From Niastella yeongjuensis (lineage in GTDB: Bacteria > Bacteroidota > Bacteroidia > Chitinophagales > Chitinophagaceae), in NCBI RefSeq assembly GCF_900110245.1, contig NZ_FOCZ01000003.1, positions 1-64,000 of the forward strand: 64,000 nucleotides of DNA. The letters are read 5' to 3'. The notes beneath the pieces were generated by a model, which was given only the letters and a program-made list of their open reading frames with translations, was not told the origin of the DNA and did no database searches. Numbering within the stretch: position 1 is the first letter of the stretch; every line of letters begins with the position of its first letter. Positions 9,707-19,301 of this stretch are shown piece by piece. Position numbers and translations under genes: made by a program.

Positions 9707-10959
9707 AACTTTTTAGCCGATATAATCGCATCAATATAGCTGCATCCATCATTGTATTTGTTGTAGGCAGTATAGTCTTTTATTTTGTTTTACGCGCTGT
9801 ATTGCTCAAGCAGCTGGACGAGTCCCTGCATACGGAACAAACGGAAATAATCTCCTATGTGGAAATGCACAATAAACTGCCAGAGGTTGTGAATGCTTAT
9901 AACCAGCAGATCACCTATGCAATTTCCAATGAATTGCTTATCGGAACGAAGTATCATAGTAAAAAAGCACATGGGGAGAAAAAAGGTGAAATGGAATGGA
10001 TGCGAAAACTGGTATTTGGCATTACGGTGGCCAATAAAAATTACCGGGTAACGGTAACCAAATCGCAAGTAGAAACGGAAGACCTTTTACAAATGGTGAT
10101 CCTGGTAGGAGCCGGCATGATTGCCCTGATCCTGCTGGCGGGTTATGTTATCAACCGCATAGTGATAAAGCGCCTGTGGAAACCTTTTTATAAAACTGTA
10201 GAGGAAGTAGAGCAATACCAGCTGGCCAAACAACAGGCGCTGCAATTGCCTGTTAGTGGCGTTAGCGAATTTGATCTGCTGAACCAACGACTGACCAACA
10301 TGACGGAACGGGCGCAACAGGATTATCAGGTAGTGAAAGAGTTCAGCGCCAATGCTGCTCATGAAATGCAAACCCCGTTGGCCGTGATCAGGTCACATAC
10401 AGAAGCATTGATGCAGGACGAACAGGTATTGCAGCAGCATAATAAATCCATTCAAACCATAGAACAGTCCGTTAACCGGTTAACCCGCCTGAACCAGGAC
10501 CTGTTATTACTGGCGCGCATCGAAAATGGACAGTTCCCGCTGCAGGAGAAGATCGATCTGGATAAAATAATTCAACAAAAAGCAGATGAACTGGCAGAAC
10601 TGCTTTCCTCAAAAAAGATCACCCTGCAAACGAAACTAATGCCGGTGCAAATAGATTGTAACCCGCACCTCGCAGAAGTTATCGTGAACAACCTGTTGAA
10701 CAATGCGCTGCGGTATAATAAAGAAGGGGGGATCATTAATATAGAACTGACACCCCGGCAATTAGTCATTTCCAATACTTCGCTTTTGCCAGCCCTGGAG
10801 AAGAACAAAGTCAGTCAGCGCTTTTATCGCCACCCCGATACCAAAGCCGATGGAAATGGGCTTGGCCTTTCTATCGTAAAGCAGGTATGCGCGGTAACGG
10901 ATTATACGTTACATTATGATTACCAACAGGGTTTACATATCTTTTTGATTTCTTTGTAA
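9703..10959 (+). CDS. Sensor histidine kinase
   Basis: Membrane sensor kinase of 418 residues paired with the preceding response regulator. Two membrane segments (about 11-33 and 129-152) flank a short periplasmic sensor domain. The dimerisation helix carries the phosphorylated H220 in AAHEMQTPLAVIRSH. An HATPase domain follows with an N box (NNLLNNALRYN) and G box (GNGLGLSIVKQV). The signal is unknown. The sensor region, about 95 residues, contains several histidines and charged residues (YHSKKAHGEKKGE) that could bind metal, which is inference only. Confidence 0.94.
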   Translation: MKLFSRYNRINIAASIIVFVVGSIVFYFVLRAVLLKQLDESLHTEQTEIISYVEMHNKLPEVVNAYNQQITYAISNELLIGTKYHSKKAHGEKKGEMEWMRKLVFGITVANKNYRVTVTKSQVETEDLLQMVILVGAGMIALILLAGYVINRIVIKRLWKPFYKTVEEVEQYQLAKQQALQLPVSGVSEFDLLNQRLTNMTERAQQDYQVVKEFSANAAHEMQTPLAVIRSHTEALMQDEQVLQQHNKSIQTIEQSVNRLTRLNQDLLLLARIENGQFPLQEKIDLDKIIQQKADELAELLSSKKITLQTKLMPVQIDCNPHLAEVIVNNLLNNALRYNKEGGIINIELTPRQLVISNTSLLPALEKNKVSQRFYRHPDTKADGNGLGLSIVKQVCAVTDYTLHYDYQQGLHIFLISL

Positions 10960-11031
10960 TGCTTCAAATTGCTGACAGAATCAGGCAATAGGTTGCATCC
11001 GGTATTAACTGCTTTGTTTTAAAATTAGCGC

Positions 11032-13206
11032 ATGAAAAACTGGATGTTGATCATTGTATGCCTGGTATGCACATGGACTGCTTCTGCCCAGGAAATTTTT
11101 CGGGTAACTGTAAAAGATAAAACCACCGCAGCGGTATTGCCTGGTGTATCGGTTACACCAACCGGTGGCAAAGGGGTTATTACCAATGACAGTGGCCAGG
11201 CAGTGATCATCGATCTGGCAGCAGGCAAACACAGCTTTCAGTTTTCTTCAGTAGGGTATGAACCCACATCGCTCACTGTTACTTTACCCGATACCAGCTG
11301 GCATGAAGTACTGTTAACAGCTACTCACAAAGAAATGGAAGAAGTAACTGTACTGGCCAGTACCCGTAATAACCAGCGGATGGAAAATTCACCCCTAAAA
11401 GTGGAAGTGCTGGGAAAGGAAGAGATGGACGAAGAAAATACCATTAAACCCGGAAACATAGCCAGTATACTGGGGGATGTAAGTGGTATACAAATTCAAC
11501 AATCATCTGCCGTATCGGGTAATTCGAATGTGCGTATACAGGGGTTGGACGGTCGATATACACAGATCTTACGCGATGGGATGCCGCTTTTTGATGGTTT
11601 CAGTGGCGGCTTTGGTATTATGCAGATACCACCACTCGATCTGAAACAGGTGGAACTGATCAAAGGATCTGCTTCCACATTATACGGCGGCGGCGCTATT
11701 GGCGGGTTGATCAACCTGATCTCTAAACGGCCCGGCTATGAACAGGAAGGGCTCTTTACGCTTAACCAAAGCACCTTAAGAGAAAGTAATTTCAATACGT
11801 ATATAGCAAAAAGAAATAAGAAAGTAGGGTATAACTTTTTCGGTGGCATAACCCGTCAGGGAGCAGTTGATGTCAACGATGATAATTTTTCCGACGTGCC
11901 TAAAACAGATGCAGTGGTAGTACATCCCCGCTTCTTTTTTTATCCTGATAGCAAAACAACCATTGCGCTGGGTTATACCGGTACTTTTGAAACCCGCAAT
12001 GGCGGTGATATGCAGGTGATAAAAGAAAAAGGGGATGCCCTGCATCAATTCTTTGAAAAAAACAAAACAGCCCGGCATACGGGTGATCTGCTGGTTGATC
12101 GTACAATAGGTAATGGCAACAGGCTGGAGCTAAAAGCCAGTACCACTTCTTTTGACCGGGAGATCATTACCAACGTTCATCATTTTAAAGGGAACCAGTT
12201 AAATTATTTTACCGAGGCTTCTATTCTTATTCCCCGGTCTAAGTATAGTTTTGTGGGCGGTATAAATGTTACCGGAGACCGCTTTAAAGTATTACCCTCC
12301 GATCCCGTGGCGCTGACGGATTTTAATAATAATACTGTAGGTGCATTTGCACAGGCGACTGTTAATTTACCCGTCAATACCATTCTGGAAGCAGGACTTC
12401 GGGCTGATCATCACAACAATTATGGCAACTTTGTTTTACCACGGGTAGCATTGTTTCACCGGTTCAATGAAGAATGGGCTACACGGCTGGGTGTAGGCAT
12501 GGGTTATAAAACACCCAACCCACTGGCTGTGCAAACAGTTGATTACCCCATTCAGGATATACAACCGTTGCCACCCGGTATACAGGCCGAAAAATCGATA
12601 GGCTACAACGCGGAAGTCAATTATAAAAAAGAGTTTGGGGAAGAACGTTCGATATTCATTAACCATGCTTTCTTTTTAACCAGGATCAACAATCCCGTCA
12701 TTGCAACAGAAGAAGCATTGGGACCGGTATCGTTTAACAATGCCGGCAGCCATATCCTAACGCGCGGGTTTGATACCTATGTACAATTAAAGTTGGCAGC
12801 GTGGGAGTTGTATGCGGGATATACTTACACGGTGGCAGAAAGAAAATATTTACAAGACAACCAGTTTATGCCCCTCACGCCGCGTAACCGCATGGCATTT
12901 GTAGTGGTATACGAAATAGAGAACGCGTGGCGGTTTGGGCTGGAAGGATCCTATACCGGTACCCAATACCGTGATGGGGATACGAAAACGCCCGATTATT
13001 TGTTTATGGCGCTTATGATGGAAAAGAAGTTTGGCAAAACGGTTAGTATAGTACTGAATTGTGAGAACCTGCTCGATTACCGGCAAAGCAAACACGAAGC
13101 ATTGTATACAGGCCCCATCTCCGATCCAACGTTTAAACCTTTATGGGCGCCCATCGATGGGCGCGTAGCGAATTTATCTGTTCGCTGGAATTGGGGACAT
13201 AAATAA
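11032..13206 (+). CDS. TonB-dependent outer-membrane receptor
   Basis: Outer-membrane active transporter of 724 residues. A signal peptide (to about residue 19) is followed by a carboxypeptidase-regulatory-like domain (about 22-100), a plug domain (about 115-230, with VRIQGLDGRYTQILRDGMPL and the LIKGSASTLYGGGAIGG segment) and a beta barrel to the C terminus. It lacks the length and SusD partner of SusC proteins and looks like a siderophore, haem or cobalamin type receptor. It starts 72 bp after the histidine kinase on the same strand, so the two-component system may control it. The ligand cannot be read from the sequence. Confidence 0.9.
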   Translation: MKNWMLIIVCLVCTWTASAQEIFRVTVKDKTTAAVLPGVSVTPTGGKGVITNDSGQAVIIDLAAGKHSFQFSSVGYEPTSLTVTLPDTSWHEVLLTATHKEMEEVTVLASTRNNQRMENSPLKVEVLGKEEMDEENTIKPGNIASILGDVSGIQIQQSSAVSGNSNVRIQGLDGRYTQILRDGMPLFDGFSGGFGIMQIPPLDLKQVELIKGSASTLYGGGAIGGLINLISKRPGYEQEGLFTLNQSTLRESNFNTYIAKRNKKVGYNFFGGITRQGAVDVNDDNFSDVPKTDAVVVHPRFFFYPDSKTTIALGYTGTFETRNGGDMQVIKEKGDALHQFFEKNKTARHTGDLLVDRTIGNGNRLELKASTTSFDREIITNVHHFKGNQLNYFTEASILIPRSKYSFVGGINVTGDRFKVLPSDPVALTDFNNNTVGAFAQATVNLPVNTILEAGLRADHHNNYGNFVLPRVALFHRFNEEWATRLGVGMGYKTPNPLAVQTVDYPIQDIQPLPPGIQAEKSIGYNAEVNYKKEFGEERSIFINHAFFLTRINNPVIATEEALGPVSFNNAGSHILTRGFDTYVQLKLAAWELYAGYTYTVAERKYLQDNQFMPLTPRNRMAFVVVYEIENAWRFGLEGSYTGTQYRDGDTKTPDYLFMALMMEKKFGKTVSIVLNCENLLDYRQSKHEALYTGPISDPTFKPLWAPIDGRVANLSVRWNWGHK

Positions 13207-13342
13207 CATACCAGTAGTATACTTCAAAATCGCTTCAGATTTCAGTAGTTAATTCAGTAACAACAGGTATGTTGGATGGCATAATATTTTAATGTATTTC
13301 CGGGAAAGGTCAACATACATATTGGATGTGGGTTAGAAAAAA

Positions 13343-14347
13343 ATGTCTTTCAACATGGGAAAGAAGCTACGATATGGTATTTTCTGGCTAATGCTATTAC
13401 CCTTTACTGCATTGGCCCAGAACGATACATTACCAAAGAAACTGGATAGTTTAAATCAATTGCCACCTGAGGTAAAAAGAGGCAATAAGGACAGTATCAG
13501 GCGGGAATTCTACAATCAGAAAACAAAGATCACTTTCCCTGTTTACTTTACTTTATTGGGCGATGACATCAAACAACAGGTTACTGCGCCATTTCATGCA
13601 AAACCACGCGACTGGTTTAGAACAGCTGCCGTAGTTGGCTTAACCGCAGGCGTATTGTTGTTAGATAAACCCATTAGCCGAACGGCAGTAAGGTGGCGTG
13701 GTGAAAGCCCCACATTGGTGAACACCAGTAAATACGTTACACGATTTGGCGGCCCCTATGAAGTGTATACGCTGGCTGCTCTCGGCACTTATGGCTGGCT
13801 GTTTAAAAACGAAAAGATAAAGACGACTACCTTGCTGGCAACGCAAGCTTATATTTCTTCGGCGTTGATCTTTGAAGCACTTAAGTTTTTATCGGGAAGA
13901 CAACGGCCTTATAATTACAATCCTGAAATAAACTCCAATAAAACATTATGGCATGGCCCGTTTTATCAATTTAAAAAAGACGCGAACGGTAACAAACCGG
14001 ACAATTATTCCTACACTTCATTTCCATCGGGACATACTACGCTGGCTTTTGCTGCCGCAACCGTATTTGCCATGGAATACAGCGACCGGCCTGCGATTAA
14101 AATTCTCTCTTACGGTGCCGCCTCTGTCATTGGCCTGAGCCGTATTACCGAAAACAAACACTGGGCCTCTGATGTACTCATAGGCGGGATCCTCGGTCAC
14201 CTCATTGGCCGGCAGGTGGTGAATAATTATCACCGGTATGCCAAGCTGAAATCGGAACAGGCTGCGAAAAAGAAGAATACTTTGTCGTTTGCTCCGGGCT
14301 ATCAATTTGGCCGCGTGTTACCTGGGTTTGTTTATACTTTTAATTAA
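13343..14347 (+). CDS. PAP2-family phosphatase
   Basis: Membrane-associated phosphatidate-phosphatase-like protein of 334 residues with an N-terminal signal peptide. All three motifs are present: KFLSGRQRP (K-x6-RP), FPSGHTT (PSGH) and SRITENKHWASD (SR-x5-H-x3-D). Likely substrates are lipid phosphates or undecaprenyl pyrophosphate. A second in-frame ATG four codons in could also serve as the start. It converges with the GH89 gene, and the two coding regions overlap by 8 bp at their 3' ends. Confidence 0.9.
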   Translation: MSFNMGKKLRYGIFWLMLLPFTALAQNDTLPKKLDSLNQLPPEVKRGNKDSIRREFYNQKTKITFPVYFTLLGDDIKQQVTAPFHAKPRDWFRTAAVVGLTAGVLLLDKPISRTAVRWRGESPTLVNTSKYVTRFGGPYEVYTLAALGTYGWLFKNEKIKTTTLLATQAYISSALIFEALKFLSGRQRPYNYNPEINSNKTLWHGPFYQFKKDANGNKPDNYSYTSFPSGHTTLAFAAATVFAMEYSDRPAIKILSYGAASVIGLSRITENKHWASDVLIGGILGHLIGRQVVNNYHRYAKLKSEQAAKKKNTLSFAPGYQFGRVLPGFVYTFN

Positions 14348-16547
14348 TGTGATCTCTATACTTTTTATATAATGATTGCGCTACCTGCAAAGGCTGACCC
14401 ATAGGAACTGTGGGAAACTCATTTTGCCTGTTTACCCATTGCCATTCCCAGTTGCGAATATTTTCCTCAAATTGTTTCAGATCGGGTGTTGAACCGGTAC
14501 GTAAAGATTGTTGCAATAAGGTAAAGAATTGTTGCCAGCGTGGTTTGTAAAAATCATTCAGCAACCCGCTCCATTGACGGTTTGAATATTCATGTAAAGG
14601 ACTGTTGGCTCCGCCCCAAAGCGTGATCAGATCACGGGCGTTCTGTTCGTATAAGGCTTTTTCAGCAGGGGTGGTACCGTTGCTGCGGGCAGTAGACAAC
14701 CAGGGCCCCAGCATAAAATCTTTACGGGTAGCCAACAACCCGTCCATATCACTGATCAATTGTAAAAAAGCATTGCTGTATTTGTTGAAAGCTGCACTGT
14801 CTTTTTCTTTAAATGCAGTTACCCATTTTTTTTGTAACGGTGCGGCATAGTTGGCGAGTGCCTGTCGGGTAACATCAACCACATCGTACTGGAATCCATC
14901 CGTGTTGACGCCTTTGTTGGCAGCCTGTATAAACAGGTCCCAGGCAGGTAACAGGTCGTTGGGAGCGTAGTTGAGTTTAGTGCGTGTCCAAACGGTGGTG
15001 GAATCAAATGTGGGCCGGCCGGTGATGATCGATTCGGCGCCATCACGGATAAGCGCACCATTATACACTGTTCGTCTCAATATTTGCCAGGCGTTTACCA
15101 GCTCTTTATTGTTGGTACGATAGCGGTTCAATACATATTGTGGTATCCAGTCATCCAGCTCAACCGGGGTTGTTTGCCAGGTATGCTGGGTCATCAGTTC
15201 ATACATCACGGGATTTTGTTCAATGGCTTCCATGGTTAACCCAATGCCCCACAATTTGCCCGATGCCTTATCGTTGAGAGCCTGGGCCGGGCCGGCTGCT
15301 ACGCCATCCATGCGGCCAAACAGGTTTACGTTGCCGCCAAAATTGTGCAGCATATTCCAGATCCAGGGTTTTCCATAAAAGGCATCGGTGCGTTTCCAAA
15401 CCGGTTCAATCTCTGCAGCCAGATCGAGCAGGATCATTTTATTGTCCGGTACTGCTTTCAACAACGCTTCAATCTGTGGTGCTTTCCAGAATTTACGGTC
15501 ACTATAAAACAACCAGCCCTGCATTACCCAGGTGGCGGCTGTATCGGCTTGTTTCATGCCTTCATATATACGCGCGCTTAATGCTGAAAGAAAGGCCGGG
15601 TCATCAGACGGTGGTTCATTTTCATTAAAAGTATCTGCCGAATACAGGTGATCGGTCCCAAACAAAGTGGTTTGTTTTTGCAGAAAGCGTTTCCCGATTT
15701 CTGCAAACAAAGGGTCCTGCGAATCGAGTATGTAGGTGTCGGCAAAACCATTTGTCCAGTTGGTGGCTTTTAATTTGGCGTTTGGGTATTTCTTTTTGAA
15801 CGCAGGCGGAACGTGTCCGGTAAAGGCAGGCAGTACGGGTTTCATCCCCAGTTCTCTTTCGCGTTGCAGTATTTTTTCCTGCAGGGCTTTATGGCTTTTC
15901 ATCCAGTTCAGTGGAAGGGGACCGCCCCAGGCATCGAGATTCCCCATCCAGAACCAGCCAAAATAAGCCGGCCCGCAAAAGAAGTCTTTCAACTCCTCAT
16001 CGGTAAAGCCCATTTCTTTATACACTTCATACCAGGTGTATTCTTCGCCCGTAATGGCCAGCGGCATATTGATGCCATGCAGGGCCATCCAGTCAATTTC
16101 TTTTTGCCAGCGCTCCCAGTCCCACCAGCTCATGCTGTAATTGAAGGTGCAATAGTTAAGGTAATAGCGATAGGTATAGGGAGTAGCCTTGTGTACTTTT
16201 TTTGTAACTACTGGCAGGGTGGCCGGGAGCTGCAAATTGGTGCCATTCCAGGTGATCTGGCAATGACAATACTCCGTAAGATAATGGTACAGGGCGCAGG
16301 CAATGGATGTGCCGTTATTGCCACGCAGCACAATGTTTTTACCACGGCTTTCCACTTCAAATACATCTTTGTCGTTTTCAGCGGGAATGTCTTCTACGAT
16401 AAACAGGGAGGCATAACGCGGAACCACCCGTTTAATTAAGCCGGCGGAAGCCTTTGTGTTTAACTGGGCAGCAATGGTTAATGGCAGTAAAGTGGCCAGG
16501 AACAGTATAAGGCGGGCTGTTCGAACTATTCGTATTTTTTTTACCAT
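14340..16547 (-). CDS. Alpha-N-acetylglucosaminidase, GH89
   Basis: Secreted 735-residue glycosidase of the NAGLU family, which removes terminal alpha-linked N-acetylglucosamine from glycans. A signal peptide is present (to about residue 27). The small alpha/beta N-terminal domain is followed by the barrel (about 120-460) and an all-helical C-terminal domain. E309 in SADTFNENEPPS aligns with human NAGLU E316, and E440 in GLTMEAIEQN aligns with E446. Length matches the family. No other glycan genes flank it. Targets in soil could be heparan-like or mucin-type glycans, which is inference. Confidence 0.94.
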   Translation of the reverse strand: MVKKIRIVRTARLILFLATLLPLTIAAQLNTKASAGLIKRVVPRYASLFIVEDIPAENDKDVFEVESRGKNIVLRGNNGTSIACALYHYLTEYCHCQITWNGTNLQLPATLPVVTKKVHKATPYTYRYYLNYCTFNYSMSWWDWERWQKEIDWMALHGINMPLAITGEEYTWYEVYKEMGFTDEELKDFFCGPAYFGWFWMGNLDAWGGPLPLNWMKSHKALQEKILQRERELGMKPVLPAFTGHVPPAFKKKYPNAKLKATNWTNGFADTYILDSQDPLFAEIGKRFLQKQTTLFGTDHLYSADTFNENEPPSDDPAFLSALSARIYEGMKQADTAATWVMQGWLFYSDRKFWKAPQIEALLKAVPDNKMILLDLAAEIEPVWKRTDAFYGKPWIWNMLHNFGGNVNLFGRMDGVAAGPAQALNDKASGKLWGIGLTMEAIEQNPVMYELMTQHTWQTTPVELDDWIPQYVLNRYRTNNKELVNAWQILRRTVYNGALIRDGAESIITGRPTFDSTTVWTRTKLNYAPNDLLPAWDLFIQAANKGVNTDGFQYDVVDVTRQALANYAAPLQKKWVTAFKEKDSAAFNKYSNAFLQLISDMDGLLATRKDFMLGPWLSTARSNGTTPAEKALYEQNARDLITLWGGANSPLHEYSNRQWSGLLNDFYKPRWQQFFTLLQQSLRTGSTPDLKQFEENIRNWEWQWVNRQNEFPTVPMGQPLQVAQSLYKKYRDHIN

Positions 16548-16965
16548 AAGTTAGTAACTGGTTGGTATACCAATGGGTTACGCAAACAAGATAAAACCAA
16601 TTTTTTATTTTCAGGCAATATGTCCCTCATATAGTCACGAAACCCTTTTCGTAAAAAAGGCATAACAGGAAAAACCGTGTTTATACCCTTCTTAATAAGA
16701 CCGGGATTTTATAAATTAGGTATAACAAAACTCATTATTGGGAATTGTGAACGGACACAAAAGAAGTAGGAGGTAAGAAATAGGAAGTAGGAGGTAAGAG
16801 ATAAGAGGTATGAAATCCCCCTATTTTTCATTTCTCCTACTTCTTACTTCATACGTCCTGCTTCCTGCTTCTGCCAGTTCATTCGTCATTCTCACCAATT
16901 TATCGCACTCCCTCTTTTTTAAACTTTTTGGTAGATATACGTTTGCTGTAATTAATGCTACTTAT
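16548..16965. other. Divergent intergenic region
   Basis: Holds the promoter area of the GH89 gene and a mirrored pair of period-7 arrays (16763-16811 and 16829-16877). An open frame runs through the second array from 16810 into the next gene, but its first 52 codons are made of the repeat and are not counted as coding. Confidence 0.6.
16763..16877. repeat. Mirrored pair of 7x7 heptad arrays
   Basis: First array, 49 bp: gaagtag/gaggtaa/gaaatag/gaagtag/gaggtaa/gagataa/gaggtat. After 17 bp comes a second 49-bp array of the complementary type: catttct/cctactt/cttactt/catacgt/cctgctt/cctgctt/ctgccag. Both hold seven units and together could fold into a long imperfect hairpin. Confidence 0.85.
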
Positions 16966-17664
16966 ATGTTGTATAAATTACCGTTACTGGTTTGTTTGAT
17001 GAGTATTGCCTATACCGCAAAATGCCAATCTGCTTTTGATATTTTTAAATATGTTGATCAATTGCCTCCGGTGACCGGCAATGTCAATGAAGCCTGGCAG
17101 CAATGTTATCCAAAAGGAAAGCACACGCCTTACCAGCAATATGAAGCCGTGCTGGATGCGCAGATCAATGCCCTTGCCGATAGATCGAATCACCAGAGTC
17201 TGTTGCTGTCCATGTTATCTGGCCGGTACGAAATGGAGGGAAGAAGGGTTGATTTCACCAAAATAGTTATAGCCGAAGACCCGGAGTTGAAGAAAAAACA
17301 GACAGAGCAGAGCCGGGTATTTTTTAATATAGTTGATGATTACGGCAGGTTGACGTCAGGGATCGACTCTATTCGCAAACTGGAGGAAGACTATGGCGTA
17401 CAGGCGGAAAAAATGCTGAGGATATATCAACAGGCGGTGCCGGTGTTTGTGAAGAAACTCAGGTTGTTTATAAAAGAAATGAATGACCTGATGAATAAGA
17501 AAGGGTATAATACTGTTTTAGATAACCAGGTTCAAACACATAAATATTACGTCCAGTTACTGGAAGTAAGAGGCTTGCTGTTAGACAGGATCAGACATGC
17601 GAACAGGCTAATTGGTAGTTCTGTTGGGTATGTAGCTTTGATGCAGGCGGAAAGTATGAAGTAA
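16966..17664 (+). CDS. Hypothetical exported helical protein
   Basis: Protein of 232 residues from ATG at 16966, which opens a clear signal peptide (LYKLPLLVCLMSIAYTAKC). The remainder is rich in charged and helix-forming residues with no cysteine-pair or enzymatic motif I recognise. Segments such as VKKLRLFIKEMNDLMNKKG suggest a helical bundle. The frame is open to 16810, but that stretch is repeat-derived. A bidirectional hairpin terminator follows the stop. Function unknown. Confidence 0.7.
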   Translation: MLYKLPLLVCLMSIAYTAKCQSAFDIFKYVDQLPPVTGNVNEAWQQCYPKGKHTPYQQYEAVLDAQINALADRSNHQSLLLSMLSGRYEMEGRRVDFTKIVIAEDPELKKKQTEQSRVFFNIVDDYGRLTSGIDSIRKLEEDYGVQAEKMLRIYQQAVPVFVKKLRLFIKEMNDLMNKKGYNTVLDNQVQTHKYYVQLLEVRGLLLDRIRHANRLIGSSVGYVALMQAESMK

Positions 17665-17666
17665 GA

Positions 17667-17734
17667 TAAGACCTGTCAGGATCACTTTGGCCTCCTGAAT
17701 GTTCGGACGCTTGAGGTGAACCTTACAGGTCTTA
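17667..17734. terminator. Bidirectional hairpin terminator
   Basis: A ten-base stem TAAGACCTGT/ACAGGTCTTA, extended by three more pairs after one mismatch, encloses a roughly 40-nt loop. It lies between two convergent genes. A clear T-run is lacking, so termination is inferred from position and symmetry. Confidence 0.55.
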
Positions 17735-17745
17735 CTTCAACAATA

Positions 17746-18027
17746 TTAATGTTGCAAATGATAACGCATTCTGCTTTCCAGCTTATCTAAATTTTTATCT
17801 TTCATTACAGTAAAAGAAAATTTCTTACCTGTTTTTGAAGCGGCCCGTACCACTGCATCGATTACTTCGTTGATCGATGATTTATCCTTGCTTTTAAATT
17901 CCACGTTACCACCTTCCGCCTTAGGCCCGGCTGCTACAAGTGATTCCTGCTGCATTTCCATATATAAATTGTTGTAATCGATCGGACTCGCACTATGTAA
18001 TTCAACGCGGGCAGTGAATGTGTTCAT
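17746..18027 (-). CDS. Small conserved-looking hypothetical protein
   Basis: Protein of 93 residues without signal peptide or membrane segment. The pattern (FTARVELH at the start, then helix, VEFKSKD, helix, FSFTVMKD) suggests a beta-alpha-beta ferredoxin-like fold. Size and opening recall small DUF2622/GhoS-like proteins, but I cannot confirm homology and no toxin gene adjoins it. It lies 200 bp downstream of the sterol-desaturase gene on the same strand, with a 9-bp inverted repeat (18085-18112) between them. Confidence 0.7.
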   Translation of the reverse strand: MNTFTARVELHSASPIDYNNLYMEMQQESLVAAGPKAEGGNVEFKSKDKSSINEVIDAVVRAASKTGKKFSFTVMKDKNLDKLESRMRYHLQH

Positions 18028-18084
18028 ATATAGACTATTTAATGGTTTGAAATAAATGAATTGTCTGATTCCCTTTTGTTAATG

Positions 18085-18112
18085 GGTGATTATGATATTA
18101 TTAATAATCACC
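18085..18112. promoter_or_regulatory. Inverted repeat upstream of small gene
   Basis: The arms GGTGATTAT and ATAATCACC are perfectly complementary around a 10-nt centre. They sit 58 bp upstream of the 93-residue gene and about 115 bp after the desaturase stop. This could be an operator or a weak terminator; there is no T-run. Confidence 0.4.
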
Positions 18113-18227
18113 ATGATAAGCTAACCCAATTTATTTAAACTGCATGGTTTTGTTTAATGGCCTCTACTATTAAAAAAGCGTGCCAATGTATTGCAATGGG
18201 GATATAATAACATTGTACTTACAATTG

Positions 18228-19286
18228 TTAATGACTGAGAACATTAGGTGCAATGTCTTCAACAACTTCATCGCCCACTTCTGGTCCATTAGCTGCCAGC
18301 TCACTTCCTTCTTTCTTCGATTTGAAAATAGGCCATAAGAATTGTGCATACCATTCTTCCTGTTTATAATGTTTCAACCCATACGATTGCGGATATTGCC
18401 GGGTAATGATGCCGGTTTTAAAGATCACGTCCCACAAAAAGAACATATTGCCAAAATTTCCTTTGTAATGACCGATGCCATCATCATTGCTGTCGGCATG
18501 GTGCGCATGATGGGTAGCAGGCGTGGATATTAACCGCTCCAGTACCCAGCCGATTGGTTTTAACCATCTGTAGGTATAAAAAGGTTTGTCCCACGGAATG
18601 CTGGAATGTGCCCCGGTAGTGATCAATGATTTTATACCTGTGACAAACAGGGCTGCATACCCAAGACCTAAATAAGTGAGTGAAGTAGTTAAATAGATCT
18701 GCGAAAAGAAAATAGTATAGATCACGTTTTGCCGGCTGGCCATGGCCATACCCATGTAAGGCGCCGAGTGATGGGTACGATGAAAACGCCAAAGGAAAGG
18801 CAACTGATGATGCAGCCGGTGGTACCAGTATTGGGTGAGGTCGTCTGCAATGGCAATGATGAAAAAGCCCCAGCCAAAAGGGATCCATGCAAAAGCATCT
18901 TTACCGCCGGGTAAAAGAATGGGTAATACTTTCAACCCAAAGTAAGCAATGAGCGGACGAATGATAAACTTAGGCGCAATAAAGCAAATGATGTCCAGTA
19001 CGCGTTCGTTCTTTGTCCATTTGTTTTCATATAAGCCTACTGCAAATTCTATAACACCAAGCACCACCATAATTACCGGCAGTCCCCAGGTACTGAGGTT
19101 TTTAAAGATCGCTTCCAGGAAATGCGGCGCTTTAAAAGGCAATGCAGCCGGGCCGTGTTGTTCCCAGGGCCGGGAACCGGTTGCATAAAAAGTAAGGAAC
19201 ATCAATACAACAGGCAGCGCATAGATAAATAAGCTGACCACCGCATCGCGGGTTATTTTTTGTGGTAAAGCAGGAGCTGATTTCAT
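18228..19286 (-). CDS. Sterol desaturase / fatty acid hydroxylase family protein
   Basis: Integral membrane di-iron enzyme of 352 residues. About four to five hydrophobic segments surround the histidine clusters HRLHH (156-160), HRTHH (169-173) and HHAHHA (259-264), which bind the two irons and define the family. Members hydroxylate or desaturate sterols, fatty acids or sphingoid/ether lipids; the lipid here is unknown. It is the last gene of a tight minus-strand set: sulfatase, 10 bp, 41-residue membrane peptide, 15 bp, this gene. The pairing suggests a sulfated lipid or sterol substrate, or membrane remodelling linked to sulfur scavenging (inference). Confidence 0.9.
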   Translation of the reverse strand: MKSAPALPQKITRDAVVSLFIYALPVVLMFLTFYATGSRPWEQHGPAALPFKAPHFLEAIFKNLSTWGLPVIMVVLGVIEFAVGLYENKWTKNERVLDIICFIAPKFIIRPLIAYFGLKVLPILLPGGKDAFAWIPFGWGFFIIAIADDLTQYWYHRLHHQLPFLWRFHRTHHSAPYMGMAMASRQNVIYTIFFSQIYLTTSLTYLGLGYAALFVTGIKSLITTGAHSSIPWDKPFYTYRWLKPIGWVLERLISTPATHHAHHADSNDDGIGHYKGNFGNMFFLWDVIFKTGIITRQYPQSYGLKHYKQEEWYAQFLWPIFKSKKEGSELAANGPEVGDEVVEDIAPNVLSH

Positions 19287-19301
19287 GGTATAATAGTTTT
19301 A

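Noticed and set aside
15813..16439. 208-codon open frame on the plus strand
   Set aside because: Antisense to the GH89 gene, whose catalytic motifs are clear; no protein features of its own.
16810..16965. N-terminal extension with signal-like hydrophobic stretch before 16966
   Set aside because: The hydrophobic run is encoded by the pyrimidine-rich heptad array. The real signal peptide starts at 16966.
17746..18027. Toxin-antitoxin system
   Set aside because: The 93-residue protein only loosely recalls GhoS-like antitoxins, and no small membrane toxin gene adjoins it.
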